Part shown: one piece after another, positions 59,266-64,000 of the stretch
Layout of the letters: every line of letters starts with the position of its first letter
How positions within the stretch are numbered: the first letter of the stretch is position 1
DNA from: Labedella gwakjiensis
Lineage (GTDB): Bacteria > Actinomycetota > Actinomycetes > Actinomycetales > Microbacteriaceae
DNA: 64,000 nt
Direction: 5' to 3'
NCBI RefSeq assembly: GCF_003014675.1
Contig: NZ_PYAU01000001.1
Coordinates: 2,852,001 to 2,916,000 of the forward strand
Made by a program: the position numbers and the translations under genes
The notes under the pieces: model-generated
Told to the model about the DNA's origin: nothing
The model's database searches: none
The model's input: the letters and a program-made list of their open reading frames with translations, nothing else

Positions 59266-60732
59266 GTGCCCTCCGACCTCCCCGACCCCAGCGGTATCTC
59301 CCCGGACGACCTCGCCGTCACGTTGCGGGTCCTCGAGCAGCTGCCGGAGATCGACGAGTCGCACCCGGACTTCGTCGCGGTGCGGCAGGCGACGGCGAAG
59401 ATGTTCAAGGCCGTGAAGCGCGCACACCGGCTCGAGAAGCGGGCGGTGATCGCCGAGGCGGATCGTCAGGTGATCGCCGCGACGGCGACGGGCGCGGCCG
59501 ACCGCATCGACGACGAGACCCGCGGCATCCCGATCGGCGCCTCGACGACGGCCCCCACCGCCGGCACGCTGTTGAAGTCGCGTCCCTGTTACATGTGCAA
59601 GCAGCACTACACGGTGGTCGACGCGTTCTACCACCAGCTGTGCCCGGCGTGCGCGGCGATGAGCCACGCCAAGCGCGACGCCCGCACCGACCTCACCGGG
59701 AAGCGCGCGCTCCTCACTGGGGGCCGCGCGAAGATCGGCATGTACATCGCGCTGCGGCTGCTGCGCGACGGTGCCCACACCACCATCACCACGCGCTTCC
59801 CGCGCGACGCGGTGCGGCGGTTCACGAGCCTGCCCGACTCGGCCGACTGGATCGGCCGGCTCAAGGTCGTGGGCATCGACCTGCGCGACCCCGCCCAGGT
59901 GATCGGCCTCGCTGAGGACGTGGCCGCGGCCGGCCCCCTCGACATCCTCATCAACAACGCCACGCAGACCGTTCGCCGTTCGCCCGGCGCGTACCAGCCG
60001 CTCGTCGACGCCGAGCTCGCCCCGCTCCCCGACGGACCGTTGCCCGAGCTCGTCACCTTCGGCCACACGAACGACGAGCACCCGCAGGCGCTCGCGAGGT
60101 CCGTGACGGCGCACCCCATCCTCGCGGCAGCCGCCGCTCGCGCCGACGAGCTCACGGAGCAGGCGATGGCCGCCGGGTCGAGCTCCATCGAACGCCACGC
60201 AGCCGGTACGGCGATCGATGCCGGCGGCCTCCTGCCCGACCTCCACGACGTCAACTCGTGGACGCAGCATGTGAACGAGGTCGACCCGCTCGAGATGCTC
60301 GAGGTGCAGCTCGCGAACACGACGGCGCCGTTCATCCTCATCTCCAAGCTCCGGCCGTCGATGGCGGCGAGCGAGGCGCGACGCACCTACGTGGTGAACG
60401 TGAGCGCGATGGAGGGCGTCTTCGGCCGCGCGTACAAGGGGCCGGGGCACCCGCACACGAACATGGCGAAGGCCGCCGTCAACATGCTCACGCGCACGAG
60501 CGCGCAGGAGATGTTCGAAACGGACGGCATCCTCATGACGAGCGTCGACACCGGCTGGATCACCGACGAGCGCCCGCACCCCACGAAGATCCGGCTCGCG
60601 GAGGAGGGCTTCCACGCGCCGCTCGACCTCGTCGATGGCGCCGCCCGCGTCTACGACCCTGTCGTGCGCGGCGAGGCGGGCGAGGACGTCTTCGGCGTCT
60701 TCCTCAAGGACTACAAGCCGAGCGCATGGTGA
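59266..60732 (+). CDS. Zinc-ribbon SDR family oxidoreductase
   Basis: 488-aa protein with an unusual layout: residues 1-100 are a helical acidic region; 108-129 a zinc ribbon (Cys108, Cys111, Cys126, Cys129 in CYMC and CPAC); 140-488 an SDR Rossmann domain with TGGRAKIGMY and INNATQTVRRSP and VVNVSAMEGVFG. The usual YxxxK catalytic site is not clear: the Lys stands in HTNMAKAAV but the Tyr position reads Thr. Related zinc-finger SDRs exist in plants and bacteria with unknown substrate. GTG 59266. It overlaps the next small gene by seven bases. Confidence 0.82.
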   Translation: MPSDLPDPSGISPDDLAVTLRVLEQLPEIDESHPDFVAVRQATAKMFKAVKRAHRLEKRAVIAEADRQVIAATATGAADRIDDETRGIPIGASTTAPTAGTLLKSRPCYMCKQHYTVVDAFYHQLCPACAAMSHAKRDARTDLTGKRALLTGGRAKIGMYIALRLLRDGAHTTITTRFPRDAVRRFTSLPDSADWIGRLKVVGIDLRDPAQVIGLAEDVAAAGPLDILINNATQTVRRSPGAYQPLVDAELAPLPDGPLPELVTFGHTNDEHPQALARSVTAHPILAAAAARADELTEQAMAAGSSSIERHAAGTAIDAGGLLPDLHDVNSWTQHVNEVDPLEMLEVQLANTTAPFILISKLRPSMAASEARRTYVVNVSAMEGVFGRAYKGPGHPHTNMAKAAVNMLTRTSAQEMFETDGILMTSVDTGWITDERPHPTKIRLAEEGFHAPLDLVDGAARVYDPVVRGEAGEDVFGVFLKDYKPSAW

Positions 60733-60938
60733 TCATCCCGACGCCGGGAACCCGCGTCGTCGTGCGCTACCTGCTGCCGAGCGGTCAGGCGACGGACGCT
60801 CTCGGCGTGCTCGTGAGTGCTGACGAGACGACGCTCGTCGTCGACGGGAAGCGCGGCCTCGAGACCATCGCCGTGGACACGGTGATCGCCGCGAAGCCGG
60901 TGCCGCCGCCGCCCGCGCCGCGACCACGTCGGTTCTGA
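60726..60938 (+). CDS. Small protein of unknown function overlapping the SDR gene
   Basis: 70 aa starting at ATG 60726 within the SDR end (7-base overlap; GTG 60729 is also possible). It is beta-rich: GTRVVVRYLLPSGQATDALG, ADETTLVVDGKRG, and a tail PVPPPPAPRPRRF. The first part resembles N-terminal regions that precede GNAT acetyltransferases in some actinobacteria, but no acetyltransferase domain follows here. Function not recognised; confidence in coding is moderate because the overlap and composition are consistent with translation coupling. Confidence 0.6.
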   Translation: MVIIPTPGTRVVVRYLLPSGQATDALGVLVSADETTLVVDGKRGLETIAVDTVIAAKPVPPPPAPRPRRF

Positions 60939-60954
60939 GCTCGCGCCGGAGGAG

Positions 60955-61824
60955 TCAGTCGGCCGTCGGAGTGTCGGCGGGTTCCTGCAGTGCGCTGTAG
61001 AGAGCGGGCCGACGATCCGACAGCACGTCGTTGTAGGGACCGATGCGCGTGCGGGTGGGGGAGATCGAGAGGGTCGCGTCGACGCGGCCCCGGTCGTCCT
61101 TCGATCCGGCGGGCCAGCCGTCGCTCGGGATCACCGAGGTGCCCTCCGTCCACACGTGGCCGCGTTCCTCTCCCGAGCGGTCGCAGCACACGATCGCGAC
61201 CGCGGAAGCGCGTGCCGCCGCCATGGCCTGCACGACCTCGGGTGCCCGCTCGCCGTCCGGCCGCGGGACGAGCGGCCAGTTCGTCGGGACGGCGATGATC
61301 TCGGCGCCGGAGACGGCGAGCCCGCGGGGCATCTCGGGGAACTCCAGGTCGTAGCAGATCACGGTACCGAGGCGCCCGACGGGCGTCTCCACCACGCGGG
61401 GCGGCTCGTCGCCGGGGGTGAAGATCTCGGCCTCCGCGTCCCACAGGTGCGTCTTCCGATAAACGGCGAGGAGGCCCGTCGCGGCGAGCATGGCTGCACT
61501 GTTGAAGATCCGGTCTCCGTCCGACTCGGAGAAGCCGACGACGACCACCGACCCGGCGGGGAGCAGCGCCGCCCAGCGCTCGAAGACCGCATCGTCGGCG
61601 TCGATCGACACTCGACGGGCCTCGTCGCGATCCTCGAGGTAGTAACCGCTCGTCGCGAGCTCGGGCAGCACGAGCAGCTCGATCCCGTCGTCGACCGCCG
61701 AGCGGATCGCCGCATCGATGAGGCCGACGTTGTGGGCGAGGTCGCCCACGCGCGGCGCGAGCTCGTGAGCGCGGACGCGGACGTCGCGCCCGTCCTGCGG
61801 GGCGATCGTGCCGGAGTCGGTCAT
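60955..61824 (-). CDS. Carbon-nitrogen hydrolase (nitrilase superfamily)
   Basis: 289-aa cytoplasmic amidase/nitrilase fold enzyme with the catalytic triad visible: Glu55 in LLVLPELATSGYY, Lys124 in VYRKTHLWDAEAEIF, and Cys157 in VICYDLEFPEM. This subgroup hydrolyses small amides or N-carbamoyl compounds rather than nitriles in most cases; the particular substrate is open. ATG 61824. It is 22 bases downstream of the HisD-like gene on the same strand, so the two are probably co-transcribed and may act on the same compound. Confidence 0.9.
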   Translation of the reverse strand: MTDSGTIAPQDGRDVRVRAHELAPRVGDLAHNVGLIDAAIRSAVDDGIELLVLPELATSGYYLEDRDEARRVSIDADDAVFERWAALLPAGSVVVVGFSESDGDRIFNSAAMLAATGLLAVYRKTHLWDAEAEIFTPGDEPPRVVETPVGRLGTVICYDLEFPEMPRGLAVSGAEIIAVPTNWPLVPRPDGERAPEVVQAMAAARASAVAIVCCDRSGEERGHVWTEGTSVIPSDGWPAGSKDDRGRVDATLSISPTRTRIGPYNDVLSDRRPALYSALQEPADTPTAD

Positions 61825-61846
61825 GGCCAGAGCTTATCCGCGAGTC

Positions 61847-63166
61847 CTACTGAACCCAGGTGTCGAGGCGCATGGTGGCGGTGGCGCTGTGCGCCGCCAT
61901 CCCCTCGGAGTCGGAGATGACCTGCACGGCCGGGGCGAGCGACGGTGTCGCTTCGCGCGAGATGCGCTGGTACGTGAGCGGCTTGAGGAAGCGGGACACG
62001 GACAGGCCGGCACTGTGCTTCGCTCCGCCGGCGGTCGGCAGCACGTGGTTCGTGCCGGCCATTCCCTTGTCGGAGTAGGCGACGGTGCTCCACGGGCCGA
62101 TGAAGATCGAGCCGTAGTTGCGGAGCTCGCGGTGGTAGAACTCGTCGTCGGCGGTCTGGATCTCGAGGTGCTCCGGGGCGAGGTCGTCCATGAGGGTGAC
62201 CGCCGTGGCCTTATCGGCCGCGACGGTGATCGAGCCGTAGTCGCGCCAGGCCGGCCCGGCGATGGGCTCCGTGGCGAGCGTCTCGAGCTGGCGGTCGACG
62301 GCGGCGGCGACCGCCCGGCCGAACGCGTCGGAGGTCGTGACGAGGGCGGCGGGGGAGTTGGGGCCATGCTCGGCCTGGCCGAGAAGGTCGGCCGCCACGA
62401 TCTCGGGATCGGCGGTCTCGTCGGCGATCACGGCCACCTCGGACGGGCCCGCGAGCAGGTCGATCGCGGCGACGCCGAAGAGCTGCCGCTTCGCCTCGGC
62501 GACGTAGGCGTTGCCGGCTCCGACGAGCATGTCGACGGGGAGCTCGCCGAGCAGACCGAACGCCATCGCGGCGAGCGCCTGCACCCCGCCGAGCACGAAC
62601 ACGCGATCGACGCCGGACAGGTGTGCGGCGTAGACGACGGCGTCGTTCGCGCCGCCGCCGGGCTGCGGGGGAGTGCACGCGATCACGGTGGGCACGCCCG
62701 CGGCCTTCGCGACGCCGACGGTCATGAAGGCGCTGGCCGTGAGCGGGAAGCGGCCGGCGGGGAGGTACGCGCCGACCCGCCCGACGGGGATGTAGCGCGC
62801 CCCGGTGACAAGCCCGGGGACGAGCTCGACCTCGAAGTCGTTCAGGTGCGCGCGCTGCTCGGCGGCGAATGCGAGAGTGCGCTCGGAGCCGAGCTCGATG
62901 GCCTCGCGCAGGGCCGGGTCGAGGCGGTCGCCGCTCGACGCGATCTCCGCGGCGGTGAGCTCGAATCGGCCGCCGTCCGAACCGTCGAGGGTGCGAGCGT
63001 ACTCGGCCACGGCATCCATTCCGCGGGTCTCGATAGCGCGCAGCATCGTCGACACCGTCTCGATGACCGCGGGATCGCGTTGCGCGGCCGGAGCGGTGAC
63101 GCCCGGCTCCTTGAGGTGGTGAAAGGAGCCGTCGAGGGATGCGAGAACGGAGGGCGTGAAGATCAT
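61847..63166 (-). CDS. HisD-family dehydrogenase, sulfopropanediol-dehydrogenase-like
   Basis: 439-aa NAD-linked zinc alcohol dehydrogenase of the histidinol dehydrogenase family. Conserved residues of the family are present: QAEHG (zinc ligands), APEHLEI (catalytic Glu-His), GTNHVLPT, and the late LGMAAH-type His in GMAAHSATATMRL. The start MLRAIETRGMDAVAEYARTL and RNYGSIFIGPW then KHSAGLSVSRFLKPLTYQR are closer to HpsN (3-dehydrogenase of 2,3-dihydroxypropanesulfonate) and similar paralogues than to true HisD. No other histidine genes are near; instead a nitrilase gene and a divergent LysR gene flank it, so a catabolic role is more likely than histidine synthesis. True hisD cannot be ruled out. 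Confidence 0.75.
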   Translation of the reverse strand: MIFTPSVLASLDGSFHHLKEPGVTAPAAQRDPAVIETVSTMLRAIETRGMDAVAEYARTLDGSDGGRFELTAAEIASSGDRLDPALREAIELGSERTLAFAAEQRAHLNDFEVELVPGLVTGARYIPVGRVGAYLPAGRFPLTASAFMTVGVAKAAGVPTVIACTPPQPGGGANDAVVYAAHLSGVDRVFVLGGVQALAAMAFGLLGELPVDMLVGAGNAYVAEAKRQLFGVAAIDLLAGPSEVAVIADETADPEIVAADLLGQAEHGPNSPAALVTTSDAFGRAVAAAVDRQLETLATEPIAGPAWRDYGSITVAADKATAVTLMDDLAPEHLEIQTADDEFYHRELRNYGSIFIGPWSTVAYSDKGMAGTNHVLPTAGGAKHSAGLSVSRFLKPLTYQRISREATPSLAPAVQVISDSEGMAAHSATATMRLDTWVQ

Positions 63167-63206
63167 GGGGCGAGCCTACGGAGGACACTCGTGGGCGACA
63201 AGGCCG

Positions 63207-63226
63207 ATGCTTCCGATCGCAACCAT
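63207..63226. promoter_or_regulatory. LysR-type operator candidate
   Basis: A 20-base imperfect palindrome, ATGCTTCCGATCGCAACCAT (16 of 20 positions symmetric), lies between the divergent HisD-like and LysR genes, 12 bases before the LysR start. LysR regulators bind such sites in divergent promoters. Confidence 0.4.
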
Positions 63227-63237
63227 AGGATGAGGCT

Positions 63238-64000
63238 ATGACGATCACGCAGCTCCGGGCGTTCCTCCTCGCCGCGACGCTCGGCACGTTCACCGCAGCA
63301 GCGACGGCGCTCGGCACCACTCAGCCGACCGTCTCGGAGCTCGTGCGCAAGCTCGAACTCGAGGCGGGGCTCGACCTCTTCGTGAGGACGGGCCGTCGGC
63401 TCGTGCTCACCGCCGCCGGCCGAGAGCTGCTCGCTTGGGCGCAACGCGTCGTCGACGGCGTGGACGGGGCGGCCCAATCGCTCGGCGCGCTCAAGGGCCT
63501 CACCGGCGGCGTCGCGTCGTTCGGCGTTCTGCGGAACGCGTCCTACTACTTCCTCTCGGACCTGGCCGAGCGGTTCCACCACGAGCACCCGGGTGTGCGA
63601 CTCCGCCTCGTCGGCCAGAACTCGTTCGAGGTCGCCGAGGGTGTGCGATCCGGCGAGCTCGAGGCCGGTCTCGCCATGCTCCCCATCCCGGACGAGGGGT
63701 TGGCGGTGACCCCGCTGCTCCGCGACGAGGTCCTCTGGGTGAGCGCCGACCCGGCACGGACATCGGAGCCGATGCAGATCGAGGCGATCCCGGCGGCCCC
63801 GCTCATCCTCTACGACGCCCACTACGGGTCCCACGACCCCACGAGGCGCCAGCTGGCCGACCGCGCCCAACTGCAGGGGGTGCGCCTCGATCCGCTCATC
63901 GAGGTGGAGAACGTGGACGCGGCGCTCGCGCTCGTCGCCCGCGGCATCGGGGACACCCTGGTCTCGCGGTCGATCGTGTCGAGCGACGCGTTCCCGGACG
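63238..64000 (+). CDS. LysR family transcriptional regulator (cut by window end)
   Basis: Visible 254 residues of a LysR regulator. The N-terminal winged HTH is typical (MTITQLRAFLLAATLGTFTA, then TALGTTQPTVSELVRKLE); a PBP-like effector-binding domain follows (RLRLVGQNSFEVAEGVRSG) and continues beyond the window, which ends in LVSRSIVSSDAFPD. ATG 63238 is the family start. It is divergent from the HisD-like gene and probably regulates it and the nitrilase gene. The C-terminus is not seen. Confidence 0.9.
   Translation, partial: MTITQLRAFLLAATLGTFTAAATALGTTQPTVSELVRKLELEAGLDLFVRTGRRLVLTAAGRELLAWAQRVVDGVDGAAQSLGALKGLTGGVASFGVLRNASYYFLSDLAERFHHEHPGVRLRLVGQNSFEVAEGVRSGELEAGLAMLPIPDEGLAVTPLLRDEVLWVSADPARTSEPMQIEAIPAAPLILYDAHYGSHDPTRRQLADRAQLQGVRLDPLIEVENVDAALALVARGIGDTLVSRSIVSSDAFPD

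Noticed and set aside
63166-63238. Histidine-type leader peptide before the HisD-like gene
   Set aside because: No His-rich short frame; the space is a short divergent promoter region.

Overview
The window is high-GC bacterial DNA with densely packed genes, GTG/ATG starts and many 4-base stop-start overlaps (ATGA/GTGA). Gene content (helix-turn-helix-fused MurA, an LAVTG sortase signal, DUF445, an actinobacterial pheS/pheT pair, argCJBDF-argH order) points to an actinobacterium, most likely Microbacteriaceae. No rRNA or species marker is present, so the family assignment is an inference.

Layout. 0-6.2 kb: a polar amino-acid ABC importer (lipoprotein plus two permeases), then pheS-pheT. 6.3-17 kb, minus strand: a MurA with an N-terminal DNA-binding domain, a zinc alcohol dehydrogenase, and a compact putative catabolic operon (cytosine/purine-type permease, hydantoinase/oxoprolinase-like protein, three tandem DUF917 proteins, PucR-type regulator). 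17.1-24 kb: arginine biosynthesis operon argC-J-B-D-F-H, preceded by an arginine-rich 26-codon reading frame and a stem-loop that look like a transcription attenuator; argG and argR are absent here. 24-34 kb: DNA repair glycosylase, glyoxalase-fold protein, a SatD-like regulator with a membrane partner, tyrS, a trehalose-synthase-like glycosidase with a flavin oxidoreductase, a Nudix-NYN fusion, a small secreted protein, and a TetR/SDR pair.

34.3-44.4 kb: tRNA-Pro(GGG), then a visibly less GC-rich island with a four-gene putative DNA-modification/restriction locus: cytosine-5 methyltransferase, DUF262 protein, Z1-domain superfamily-2 ATPase, and PD-(D/E)XK nuclease. The right edge is decayed: a possible PIN-domain remnant, an ABC exporter missing its N-terminus and a frameshifted membrane protein gene.

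44.4-64 kb: an ArsR-SulP-multicopper oxidase operon, an MFS exporter, AraC regulator, SDR, a cell-wall-anchored M1 aminopeptidase, lactonase, DUF445 protein, a MarR/hydrolase divergent pair with a clear operator, a zinc-ribbon SDR, a nitrilase-superfamily amidase, a HisD paralogue of the sulfopropanediol-dehydrogenase type, and a divergent LysR gene cut by the window end.

Most interesting: the Dcm-DUF262-Z1-PD-(D/E)XK locus, the putative arginine attenuator, the DUF917 triple operon, the HTH-MurA fusion with an inverted repeat at its own start, the Nudix-NYN fusion, and a modular intergenic repeat found twice between convergent genes. All functions are read from sequence motifs; no database search was run.
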